This document shows, piece by piece, positions 34,263-44,403 of a stretch of DNA of 64,000 nt (positions within the stretch are counted from its first letter, which is position 1; each line of letters starts with the position of its first letter). Under the pieces are notes generated by a model, which was given only the letters and a program-made list of their open reading frames with translations, ran no database searches and was not told the DNA's origin. The position numbers and the translations under genes were made by a program. Source of the DNA: Mimachlamys varia (Eukaryota; Mollusca; Bivalvia; Pectinida; Pectinidae); contig OX392527.1 of assembly GCA_947623455.1 (NCBI GenBank), forward strand, positions 53,488,401-53,552,400, written 5' to 3'.

Positions 34263-34837
34263 AATACCCGCCATCGATGGTCGGCGAGTGCATTAACATT
34301 GTCATGGGCTAAAGTAACATTTAAAACGGTATGGCATTTTTAAAAACATTTAATGAGACAAAGTCATATATGTATATATGTAAGTCAATGTAACATAACA
34401 CAAAATGAGAAACAGTCAACAATTATATATATATAATTTTCTTATTCTCTCTGAAAAAAAAATACATTTTTCATTTTACTTGCACTTCTTTCAAAAAACC
34501 CTGATTAGTGTAGAATAACGATGTCTGTATTAATATAAATGATCATCTTGGTTTGAGAGGAAATTAATATTGGTGATAAACCAGATGTCAATAAGGGCGA
34601 TATAGATAACGCAGCAGTTGGCGTATAGGAAAGACTGTTTTTTTGCATTTTGAACCAAACTTCTTCTGTCAAACATAATTATGTACGCCCCTGTCTCTTC
34701 CCCAATTTTTACTAAATATTTCAACAAAAATATGTTATAAATCATAGGTATTGTATATCAGAAGGCATATACCCTTAATTAACTGATAAATAATTTGTAA
34801 TAGTTTTCTTCTTATAATTGAATTGGGATAACCCAGC

Positions 34838-35159
34838 ATTCGTTGTTTCCTCTATTGAAAACATCACACCGTTATTGGTGCCCATCAACTCCGACACTGG
34901 TGCTAGTCTCAATCCTGGACCGCTCTGGACAAATGGCAGTATATCTGACGCCCTCATAGAAAATGTCACTTCTCCGCGATTTATTGTTGTGGACAGTTGA
35001 TAGTGGTACACCGTGCCTGTGGGGCGATAAAATAGTATACATTAATACAAATATACATGTGAAGGTGTCTGGTCATCGGGAAAACATACCGACCGTGTCC
35101 AGCTTGACCGAAACTGATCGACAACTGATGACCTTGCGTGACAAATTAGCACAATCATG
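34838..35159 (+). pseudogene. Coding-like segment split between two frames, unrecognised
   Basis: After an acceptor-like AACCCAG a frame reads FVVSSIENITPLLVPINSD and onward to 'ALIENVTSPRFIVVDS', then TGA (34999). A second frame takes over at the same point (DSGTPCLWGDKIVYINT... to 'LMTLRDKLAQS', TGA 35157-35159). The sequence 'gacagttgatagtggt' at the switch looks like a 7-bp insertion within an original GAC AGT GGT. Two matching halves suggest a disrupted gene, but the family is unknown and the pattern could be chance. Confidence 0.3.
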
Positions 35160-35554
35160 AATCGTATTGTATTATTTAAGCGTGGTAGTTAAGATTAACA
35201 ATATAAAAGGAACCCTTAAAGCTGTGGCATTGCCAGGTCACTAAGACCCCCCCCCCCCTCCCCCAACTTAATCCCAGATAAATAGCAATGCTCAATGGCG
35301 ATTTAATGGACACTTTTATTAAGATCCAGATATATCTAACACACATCACCCGAATACCATAACAATTCCCAACGAGCGGCATACTCCACATTCGTCCAGC
35401 AATACAATTTCATTACATCTCCAAAGTACAAACATGCTTAGATCCCCCCCCCCCCACCTCACCACCTCCCAACATAGTTCTCATGAAACAGCTTTTATCA
35501 CTACACTATTCTCAGTCCTCTGCCAGGGGACGCAACCACCATCAAGAAATCTCT

Positions 35555-35913
35555 GTTGTTTTAATGCTAACCGTACCCCATTCTTCTTCCTGAGAACTGT
35601 ATGTTGCTATAATGCTAAGCATGCCCATGTTCTAACTCTTGGGACTCTACGTTGCTGTTATGCTAACCGTGCCCCCGTTCTCTCCCTGAGAACTCTATGT
35701 TGCTATAATGCTAACCTTACCTCTGTTCTCTTCCTGAGAACTCTATGTTGCTGTTATGCTAAACTTACCCCGTTCTCTCCCTGGGAACTCTATGTCGCTA
35801 TAATGCTAACCGTGCCCCCGTTCTCTCCCCGAGAACGCTATGTTGCTATAATTCTAACCGCACCCCTCTCCGAAAAAGAAGGAACCACCCCTGAGAACTC
35901 TATGATGCTGTCA
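35555..35913. repeat. 48-bp minisatellite, about 7 units
   Basis: The units begin GTTGCTATAATGCTAACCGT and end CTGAGAACTCTAT, with 47-62 bp spacing. The plus-strand 163-aa frame across it is a by-product of the 48-bp (16-codon) period. On the minus strand each unit contains GGAGAGAACGGGGGCACGGT, nearly the same as the last codons of the terminal exon at 36141-36268 (24 of 27 bases), and an in-frame TAG. Confidence 0.85.
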
Positions 35914-35926
35914 GGATTGGGGTAAT

Positions 35927-36155
35927 TGTAATGTGTAATTAATTACTATTAATTACAAAATCCCAATGTACATAATTATGTAATAGGGTTATTTTATAAT
36001 TGAAGGAAGATTCAATTACACGTAATTGTATTTTAATTAATTACATTTAAGATAATTGTGTAATTGTAATTGAAATCCAATTGCTTTTAAATTACTTAAC
36101 CATGTAATAAGATATTATAACCTTTATTTGTTTACAATATTTATGTTATATTTAC
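35927..36155. other. A+T-rich insertion between minisatellite and terminal exon
   Basis: About 230 bp of TAATTGTAATTAATTAC-like sequence separates the last minisatellite unit from the matching motif in the exon. Its right end supplies the present stop codon and the AATAAA signal of the minus-strand secreted-protein gene. No terminal repeats or target duplication were identified. Confidence 0.5.
36123..36128 (-). terminator. Poly(A) signal AATAAA of the secreted-protein gene
   Basis: On the minus strand AATAAA lies 12 nt beyond the TAA at 36141-36143. It is the only canonical signal close to the stop and lies inside the A+T-rich insertion. Confidence 0.45.
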
Positions 36156-36268
36156 AATACTGACCGTGCCCCTGTTCTCTCCTGTTTGGTCACACGAGCA
36201 GACGTTCCCACAGCTGTCCACCTGCCGAGACTGACCCTCGGGGATAAAGAAGTTCCTCACGCGACAAC
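36141..36268 (-). CDS. Exon 3 of secreted Gly/Asn/Pro-rich protein: Cys-rich C-terminus
   Basis: On the minus strand CCATTTTCACAG precedes this exon. Its first two bases complete a Gly codon left by exon 2. It encodes CRVRNFFIPEGQSRQVDSCG and then NVCSCDQTGENRGTVSIVNIT before TAA. The pattern C-x(n)-IPEGQS-x(n)-D-x-C-x(3)-C-x-C resembles the first half of VWC- or pacifastin-type modules (general knowledge), whose remaining cysteines are absent here. The last residues are encoded by sequence shared with the downstream 48-bp minisatellite and by an A+T-rich insertion, so the C-terminus may have been rewritten. Confidence 0.6.
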
Positions 36269-36322
36269 CTGTGAAAATGGACAACGGTCAATGTAAACGA
36301 GATGACAAGTGTAATCAGTCAT

Positions 36323-36355
36323 TAATCAATCAATCAATCAATCAATCGATCGATA
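36323..36355. repeat. (AATC)n microsatellite
   Basis: About seven copies of the tetranucleotide AATC, decaying into ATCG at the right edge, lie just upstream of exon 3 in the gene's intron. Confidence 0.9.
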
Positions 36356-36915
36356 CTAGATACTTAACATGTAACGTATTACATTATTATATATGAAAGC
36401 AATATTCAAAAAACGATGTACGACAAGATTTATTAGACATGGTTGTCATATCATCAACCCATACGTTTATGTTATTCGTCCAAGGACGTATATATACCAG
36501 AGACAGCGGGTATATTATGGTGAATACTAGTTTTGAAATACGATGGATAATAGAAACACACATTACAAGTAACTGTATGCAAGGTAACAATGGTTGAGTT
36601 TTATGGAGAAAAATTAAAGTTTGGTTTATCAAAATTCAACATTTGTTAAGTCATATGTTAAATAACTGTTATCTGATGCGGTTGATATGCCGTGCCTGAT
36701 CAAATCGATAAATTGAAACAAGAATGGATTTTGAATACCGTTAAATGTCATGCTACACGTTGTTATTTTCGCCAAGACGACTTTTTTCTGCAGTTGTCCG
36801 ATTAAAAATTTTGGGAAGGATTTTGAATATTAATACGGGATTATGATGAGTAATGAAATAACTGTAGATTCAATAAAGCTTATGCCTTATAATCCCACAC
36901 CGTACTATTACTTAC

Positions 36916-37004
36916 CTGCTTGACATCGGCACTCCAGGGACTCGAGGTACATGGCGCAAGGATACTCTCCAGCAAACACGCACTGTTGACCGCCCTGACA
37001 ACCG
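36916..37004 (-). CDS. Exon 2 of secreted protein: Cys-rich segment
   Basis: On the minus strand this 89-nt exon follows TTTTTTTCTCAG and ends at a CAG|GTAAG donor. Its first base completes a Thr codon from exon 1. It then reads GCQGGQQCVFAGEYPCAMYL and ESLECRCQA, leaving one base that joins exon 3 to give Gly. Five cysteines in 29 residues form a compact module continuing that started by KC in exon 1 and finished in exon 3, consistent with a disulphide-stabilised extracellular domain. Phase is right at both junctions, which strongly supports the three-exon model. Confidence 0.7.
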
Positions 37005-37554
37005 CTGAGAAAAAAAGTTCTGAGATTAGAACGACATCTAATTGTGAATCGTTTCTACAAGTTACCGAAGAAAAAAACTTAGACCAAAACATATTTCATG
37101 TCATTTAATGCATTCGACTTTTTAATTTATTTGGACTGAGAAGTGTTTGAATACATTGCTTTTATTTTCGTAACTTGTACCGGTTTACCCGGTCACAAAT
37201 ACTACCCTTTTCCCCTTCTTGGACGTTTTTGTTCCAAAATGTATTTTCTTTATCCAGAACTTTGTTTGTATGTATTGATACGAGATCTAACGCAATAGAT
37301 CAAAATAAAATGGAAAGCTATTTCTGATTAGTTAGAGGGGTACGATTGTTTTACGTTACGTATCGGCGACCACGATTATGGTACATGTTCCCGGACTTGA
37401 GCAAGACTACTACCAGGGTGACGGAAGCTATCCAATCGTTCGACTGATTTCTATGACATTGCTTTCGAGTCACTTTATATTTGTTTCCACATTTTTCACC
37501 AAATTTGGACTCTTCAAGAAAATCTGAAAGTTACTGAGAAGAAAAGTCACTTAC

Positions 37555-38870
37555 GTTGCTTGGCACTTGGATCCTACAGTTGTTGTGGGGAGGGTGTTAG
37601 GATCCACAGCTCCAGTATCCGTTGTACCAATAGTTCCAATAACGGCCACATCTGGTGAAAGTTCGATTCCTGGGGGTTCGGAGCCTGGAACGTTGGTTCC
37701 TGAAGGGTCACCGACCGGAGCTACATTTTCGGTACCGGTATTTACCAGAGTGTTACCAGCTATCGTCTGCCCAGATGTTGGATCCTGGAATATACCACCA
37801 CCAGTCTCTCCTCCCATCATGCCTCCTGCTTGTGAAGCACCGTCACCCATAAGAGTAAATCTGTTTGCGAAGGAATTTCCGGCGTTCAGTACCATATTGT
37901 CTTGGTTTCCATCTGTCTGAACGTTGCTGGTAATCTGTGTTCCTAAGCTGTTAACCTGTGCCAAAGCTGGAACGCCATTATTCAATAAAAATTGATTTGA
38001 CAAGGTTCCAGTTCCAGCTTGCACTCCACTTCCGGTAAGAGTGTTAGTACCGCCGATAGGGTTTGTCGGACTGGGGAGCACGTTACCGGTATTTGGTAAC
38101 GTTCCTGGAAAGCCGGTATTAATGGTTCCCATGAAGCCAGGTTGAGGAAAAATGGTATTTGGTACTGGTCCAGGGAAACCGGTGTTCGGAACGGGTCCGG
38201 GAAAAATGGTATTCACAGTCGCAGGAAAACCGGTATTTATGGTTGCAGGAAACCCGCCTTGAATTCCAGTGGGGAATTGACTGTTTGCAGGCCCCGCCCC
38301 TGGGTTAATCACTCCCCCGGGACCAGCGTTGGCAGTTCCGAATGGGACGTTTCCAATTGTATTAGCAGTCTGGGTTATCACTCCGCCGGGGCCAGTGTTT
38401 GTGGTGCCGAATGGGACATTCGCAATAGTATTCGTTGCTTGACCAGCATTGCCAGTTGTTGTTGTTCCGATGCCAAAACTAGGGCCTATTCCGGTGTTTG
38501 TTATCCCGTTTCCCTGTATAATCGTGTTTGGCGGAAATCCAACATTTCCATTATTCAAAACATTTACAGGCGCAAACGGCGGAACAAATGGATTTCCGTT
38601 GAAGATGGCATTTGTTGGTTGGGTAAAGATTGGTCTTGGTGGACCACCTACTAACGGTGGGCCGAAGACATTGCCTCCTATAAATGGTGGCCTGCCAAAA
38701 GGCGGCCTAAAATTGAATGTACCAAACCCTGGTGGGCCCGGAAATCCTCTTATAATCCTGGGCGGAGGGCCTCTCCGAGGGAAGGGCCGAAACGGGGGCT
38801 GACCATTAGTTGTGGTGAAAATTGAGAATAGGATAGAACACAATCCCAACGAGAGCATGTATTTCATCAT
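37555..38870 (-). CDS. Exon 1 of secreted Gly/Asn/Pro-rich matrix-like protein
   Basis: The gene starts at ATG 38870 (a second Met follows) with a signal peptide (residues 1-23, MMKYMLSLGLCSILF then SIFTTTNG; likely cleavage before Gln24). Residues 24-75 are Pro/Arg/Gly/Phe-rich (PPFRPFPRRGPPPR...). About 75-380 are Asn/Gly/Thr/Phe/Pro-rich with repeats: two copies of 'NVPFGTxNxGPGGVI' and several of 'NTGFPGxxPNT'. An acidic Thr/Gly stretch leads to GSKCQA. A GTAAGT donor at 37554 joins exon 2 in phase; the uninterrupted frame would otherwise stop at once (KCQAT). The full product is 510 aa. Such low-complexity secreted proteins with a Cys-rich end are typical of shell, silk or byssus matrices; no specific family is recognised. 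A TATATA lies near 39210 on this strand, but the transcription start is unknown. Confidence 0.8.
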
Positions 38871-41800
38871 GGTCGCTACTGGATGACTTGCCTGGTCCTA
38901 GTCCGAATGAACACTACTGGTCAAGCCCTGTCCGATCACTCGCACGCCCTCCTACGTAAGTGATAGCTAAATAACAAGCTGGCCCTGATGAATAGCAGTT
39001 ATGGACTATTAACTTATTGATGTCTATAAAATCGTTCATTCTGTTGGATTGTTCCCTAGTCAGATAACACCTGCAGGCTTGTGTCCGAACTGACAGATTA
39101 ATGACCATTGGTCAAGTGCTTGGAACAATGATCGTTTTCTTCTTCACCGAGTCGTTTTGTACAATACTGTCTCTGTCAACTACACGATGCTGCGAGCCCC
39201 TACTGATACGTATATAAAACTCCTATATATCTGATACTGTGGTTGATGTTACGTAGCATGCCGACAAACAGGCGAATACGAGGTGTTTATTACACTGATT
39301 TATACACTTTAATCTAGTATCTCGTCCCGCGCTCGTGCTATCTTTCCAACACGATCTTTTACCACAATTCGGGAATACACCTAATAGTGTAACCGCACGT
39401 GCCTGGTACGATCGTCAATAACGTTTAGATATGGGGGGTGGAGGGGGGCATATTTTGACGAGAAATTTGGTAAAGATGTATATCCAGTTAGAAGGAAAGA
39501 AAGAAGGAAAACCTTGTTAGCTTGGGTTCCATAATACATTGTGTGTTTGTTTTAAATGTCTGTCACCATGTCGAGTATTACTTATAGAATGACAACTTTC
39601 AATCTAAGATAACTGCTTAATTACTTCAATATTTAACTTTCTTTTAAACAAATTCTATCCATGTTTTGAAAGCATTAATCAGTGTGTGGTGATTTCAACA
39701 AAAACTGGGGGCAAGAGACCCAAACTTTTCAAACAGTATGATGGCCAGGCGACGTTATAGCCAGATGGTATAGCGGAAATACATTTTAGTATATTAAAGT
39801 TCAAGATATATTTGATCAAATTTTATGAAAAAAGCACATGGAAAAAAACTGCGGATGATATTAATTTTCTTCTGCTTTGTCATAAAGCGAGGATTTAGAT
39901 AAAATGTCTTTTCCCCTCTCCAATTATTGGAATAGGTGTTGTACAGGGATCCGCGCTATGTCCCATTTAATTACTATTTTCCAGTGAAATATTGAAAATT
40001 ATTCATTCTATAAAAGTGATAAAAACCAGAAAAAAAATGATTTGACAAATCAAAACACTTCTTACAAACGACAATGGAAAATTAAAAGCTACCCGCCTAG
40101 ATTTTGTTACAAAAATGTCATAAACAGAATATCTAACATTATCTTAAGTAAAACCAAATGTATTTCATTTCACTTGTGCTGCGCAAAATATTAGCCCCAG
40201 TCGTGAAATACATTTGATATTACTGAAGGCACTGTTAGATACCCTATGTTTATTAGTTTCATATTTCAATGGCCTGAAACACATCATAGAAATATATGCA
40301 GATGACCATACCATCCTTGACCACTATACGTTCTGCTCTGCTCGTGTACCCGTGGTCGGTTTTAGATACTGAAGCTTGAACTTAGTACTGCAATGTTAAC
40401 CTGAAATTTTGACTGCGTATACGGTAGTATGCCCTCAGTCAAAATGAAGTACAATCCTTATATTTACATCATTATTAATTTTGAAATGCTATACGAAGAA
40501 AAAAACATTCCAAGCGGGTTGCTAAGATAGTAACTACGATGGCCGTGGTTGCTAAAATAGTCCGATCGAATTTCATCAATATATTGGAAAGTGTAGAAAA
40601 AAAACAGTCAACAACACTATTTTTCTTTATTACATCATTTTTAAATTTGGTATTAAATAAAATTACTAGCATTTCAAATTTCTTTCTTTCTTTATAACGG
40701 TCGTTATGTACATGCATTGACATAGTGATCTGGTTGTGACGCGGTCCGACGTCGAACGTCACAACTGCAGGGCGCCCCCATGTTAGCGTTACCGTCAAAG
40801 AATTTCGAATGTGCATCATTGGAATCAAAAGTTTGCCAGAAAAAGATTATTGTATAATCGGACCGAATGGATTCATTATATGTTCAATGATTCAAAATCT
40901 TGAAGGAACCAAGCAATGGCCGTCACCGAATAGTTATTATTTTGAAGCGGGAACGACGTTTTTTTCATTGTGTATACGATAATTTATTCGCAGTCAGAGT
41001 TTACTAAGTTCAAGAAGGGAGAGGTGTAAATATAACATGATAACTACAAAAATAAAAACTTAAATCAGAAAAGAGTTAGTTTCAGAATTAATTCCATGAC
41101 AAATCGAACCTCATAGGCTAACCCCCGTGCGTGTGTGTGTGTGTGTGTGATAAAGGTGCTGCAAGGATACAACTTGTATTTAAATGACACAGTTATTAAT
41201 TATAAAATTATATCGTCATCGTATGCAACATATTCCAATTCACGGCAATTGTTATTTTGATACTAAATATTACATTATTTCAAGAAAGATTTGTTTCTTT
41301 TATTGAAAATGTAAGCATATGGAATTGTTTTACTCAATCTTTGACATCATGATCTACAATTGCTTTTGACATTGTATGAAATAGCTGTCTGCATCTTTTC
41401 TACCGTTACCGAGTCTGACGAAGGGTTTATGGCGTTTTAACTAATCCAGTGGGCAAATTCACGAAAATAGTTTCCGAGCCCATAATGAATTCAAAATGTA
41501 CGTTTGTAATAGAACCAATTTGCATATAAAGTGAATTAAAATATACTGTATTCATATACCTCTGCGAAATAAACCGTTTCAAAGACAAACTGTGATGACA
41601 AAGACAAACTGTGACCACAAAGACCACTTTACCTGTGACGTAACAACCGATGAAGATTGTGTGGTAAGGTATAGTAGTTCGCGCGTGGCCGTCGCCACGT
41701 AACAACCGGTGAAGGATGCCAGAAAATCTAAAGTACAACTATTACTGACCAGTTTTTACAACAGTAAAAACTATCAGTAGGCGAGCTGTCTGCTTTGACA

Positions 41801-42296
41801 CAGACGCACGAACGTTGCTCACGATACACTTGAAGCTGTTTTTTTCGCTGTCGCCGGCATTGTTTGTTAGACTGTGCTGAACTGGAATAAGTAAATTTGA
41901 TGGATGTTTTCTTGACGAAATTAGTAAATAAATATCCTTTACATGCTTATGTGGCTTTCGACCAGTCAGAGAAGTCTAGCTGACAACTAAGTTTGTCTTA
42001 TATTTTCGGGAAATGCGTTTTTATGACCTTACAGTCAACTTAGCTAATTATATAGCAGTCACTGACTGATTAACCTGTATTTAACATTGTTATGATGTGA
42101 TGGGAAAAAATCCGAGAATACCGAAGCGACAACAAAACCATAACCCGAACTCAAAATTCATTAAACTAAGGGCAAAATATAATGGAAGATTTGCACAGAG
42201 ACCCTTGAAAAAAATACAAGAGAATAAGACCAGGGAGTGTAAGCATCTCTGCTTCTTGACAACAACCACCATGCCAATCTTGGTCATATCCAGGTA
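38871..42296. other. Intergenic DNA; 5' flank of secreted-protein gene
   Basis: No gene was recognised. Noted items are a short hairpin-forming pair (CAAATGTATTTCA at 40155 and its inverse at 40204) and a (GT)n microsatellite (41127-41149). Near 41620-41720 there are two copies of 'acgtaacaaccg(a/g)tgaag' in direct orientation. The ORFs at 40475-40828 and 41427-41738 (minus) lack recognisable domains. Confidence 0.4.
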
Positions 42297-43634
42297 CGAG
42301 AGGTGTTCCATAAATAATGTCCTCTGTGCCTTATTTCGCGGAAATCGTGCAATTTATGCACAAAACCACCTCGTGTCGATTGAGTGATCACTGGCTCGTG
42401 ACACAGGTAAATATCTCGTCCACACGTTCACTGGCCTCGGTACAGTGTACATCGTTTCATAGCCTATTCGTTAGACTAGACAAAAAATGACCGGAAAACG
42501 AGCTGAAAATGTTGTTGAAATTAGGGCCTATGTAAAAGGTAGGTCATTACTCGGCATAAAGGCTGCAGATATTCACCGCGAGGTGTGTGACATTTATGGG
42601 GAGGGCCAAATGTCTCACAGGACTGTTTGTAGATGGGTAGGTAAATTTCGTGCTGGACAGCAGCAACTGAAATATGCTGCTCACCCAGGTCGTCCTGCAA
42701 CAACTACGACCAAAGGTAACATAGAAAAAATCCGAAATATCCTCCAAACTGATGCTCGATTCACCGTAAGACAATTGGCTCGAATGACAAACTTGTCGTT
42801 ACCAAGAGTTCATGCAATTTTGAAGAAACACCTTAAAGTTAGAAAGATAAATGCAAGATGGATACCCCGTTTGTTAACGGATGAGCAAAAGAAGACGCGT
42901 GTAACAATGGCAAAAAAACTTCTCAAAATGTACCCAAAATATAGTAAAAAGGCTTTTGACAATATAGTCACTGGTGATGAGACCTGGGCGTATTATTTTG
43001 AACAAAAGCGGAAGGTTGCCAACCGAATATGGGCCACTAAAAATGCCAGACGCCCAAGTATTGCCAAACGAATACGAACGGTAAAGAAGGTTTTGTATGC
43101 TATTTTTTTCACTAATAAGGGTCCAGCTATTCAAATCCCGGTGCCAAAAGGCAGAACGGTCACAGGCAAGTTCTATAAAAACGTTGTTCTGAGAAAGTTG
43201 AAGAACTACTACAAAAGTCGCCGCCCCAAAACAGGACTTAAGTATGTCCGACTTTTGCATGATAATGCACCCGCTCACAAGGCACGTATTGTGACTGACT
43301 TTTTGGAGTCAGAGAAGGTTACCGTCCTTCCGCACCCTCCGTATTCGCCAGACTTGGCCCCCTGCGACTATTTTCTCTTTCCAAAACTTAAATATCATTT
43401 ATCTGGAAGGAGATACAATTCGAGAAATGCCCTTGGATCTGCTGTTTATCAGTGTCTGATGGGTGTACCCATTGAAGAGTATGAAAAATGCTTCCAAAAA
43501 TGGATTGACTGGCTAAAAAGGTGTGTTCTGGCTGGCGGAGAATATATAGAAGGGCAGAGCAAATTAAAATGAACAAAAGCACTTCCGCTAAATGAGCACC
43601 GATGCCAGTGACATTATTTTTGGGACACCCCTCG
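42297..43634 (+). mobile_element. Full-length mariner element (1338 bp)
   Basis: The ends are inverted repeats: left CGAGAGGTGTTCC then ATAAATAATGTC, right (inverted) CGAGGGGTGTCCC then AAAAATAATGTC, 22 of 25 matching. TA flanks both sides (42295-42296 and 43635-43636), the mariner target duplication. The single interior gene at 42487-43572 is uninterrupted and about 190 bp lie upstream of it. Overall length fits canonical mariners (about 1.3 kb). Nothing seen in the sequence rules out activity, though the two ends are not identical. Confidence 0.95.
42487..43572 (+). CDS. Mariner transposase, intact (361 aa, DD34D)
   Basis: It encodes a cut-and-paste transposase that binds the mariner ends and inserts at TA. 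The N-terminal ~110 residues hold paired helix-turn-helix regions ('SHRTVCRWVGKF', 'TVRQLARMTNLS'). WIPRLLTDEQK (125-135) corresponds to the family's WVPHEL linker motif, degenerate at His/Glu. The catalytic triad is visible: Asp164 (VTGDETW), Asp259 (LLHDNAPAH) and Asp294 (PCDYFLF), with exactly 34 residues between the last two. YSPDLAPCDYFLFPK is the family signature. Length is close to the usual 340-350 aa, and there are no stops or frameshifts. The start ATG at 42487 is the first in frame. Confidence 0.97.
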   Translation: MTGKRAENVVEIRAYVKGRSLLGIKAADIHREVCDIYGEGQMSHRTVCRWVGKFRAGQQQLKYAAHPGRPATTTTKGNIEKIRNILQTDARFTVRQLARMTNLSLPRVHAILKKHLKVRKINARWIPRLLTDEQKKTRVTMAKKLLKMYPKYSKKAFDNIVTGDETWAYYFEQKRKVANRIWATKNARRPSIAKRIRTVKKVLYAIFFTNKGPAIQIPVPKGRTVTGKFYKNVVLRKLKNYYKSRRPKTGLKYVRLLHDNAPAHKARIVTDFLESEKVTVLPHPPYSPDLAPCDYFLFPKLKYHLSGRRYNSRNALGSAVYQCLMGVPIEEYEKCFQKWIDWLKRCVLAGGEYIEGQSKLK

Positions 43635-44403
43635 TAAATGCTATGTCCTCAAAATGAGAGCCGAGTTATCATTCTCAATTACAAGGAAAAATATATTCAT
43701 AAACGTAACAGCCGACATCTACAGAACTATCACGACAATCACCATATTTCGAGCAAGCCCTCGAATAACGAATCAACTGCGACATGTAAACACCATAGGT
43801 TGGAAAAGCAGAGATGTTACTATAAAGAAAGGGAAGGTTCACGCTCGGAAAATCAAAATTGTCACGTTCATCTTATAGCTACATTATTATGGCTTAAATG
43901 AAGATCGAGGTAAGCAGCTGAGTCTGTTGTGACCTTAATTTCCTATTCAGAAGGGTATATACGATCGACGTGGTCAGCAAACTGTCTGAAAGTGAAATTA
44001 AAAGATTTAGCAATGCTTTTGTTATCTGTCCTGATATTGATATAAATTGTAAAACAATTCTCGTTTGTTTGCACCCCTTTCCCCTTGTGTCACTGAATTG
44101 TTTCCATCCATATTGTACTCTACACTGTCGTGTAAGATATAATGGTATTAAGATGGTATTGATGTCAGGTCTTGTTTTATGGTGTACAAGTTGACAATTG
44201 ATCAGATACCGGAATATATCAAAATACGCCGTGCATTATCAAGGTCATCAAATTGGAAGTATAACAGAGCTCTTGGTTACTGTTTTTTTCTTGATTTTTG
44301 AACTGCTGTTGTTGCTTTAAGTTCCCCCGTTTTCATGTTCTTATTTTACTATTCTTGATTTTAGAAAATGCCATAGCTTATGTATTTTCAAGCTATAATT
44401 AGT
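43635..44403. other. Short unassigned spacer
   Basis: Sequence between the mariner and the T-rich array. Overlapping open frames at 43638-43901 and 43654-43878 lack domains. Nothing supported. Confidence 0.4.

Noticed and set aside
35434..35925. 163-aa plus-strand ORF
   Set aside because: Spans the 48-bp minisatellite and a C-tract; no domain, start context or splice sites.
38142..38654. 170-aa plus-strand ORF (and those at 37567, 37655, 38449)
   Set aside because: Antisense shadows of exon 1 of the secreted-protein gene, which has a signal peptide and correct splice phases.
40155..40216. Possible pre-microRNA hairpin (13-bp stem)
   Set aside because: The stem is too short and the loop of about 36 nt too large for a convincing precursor.
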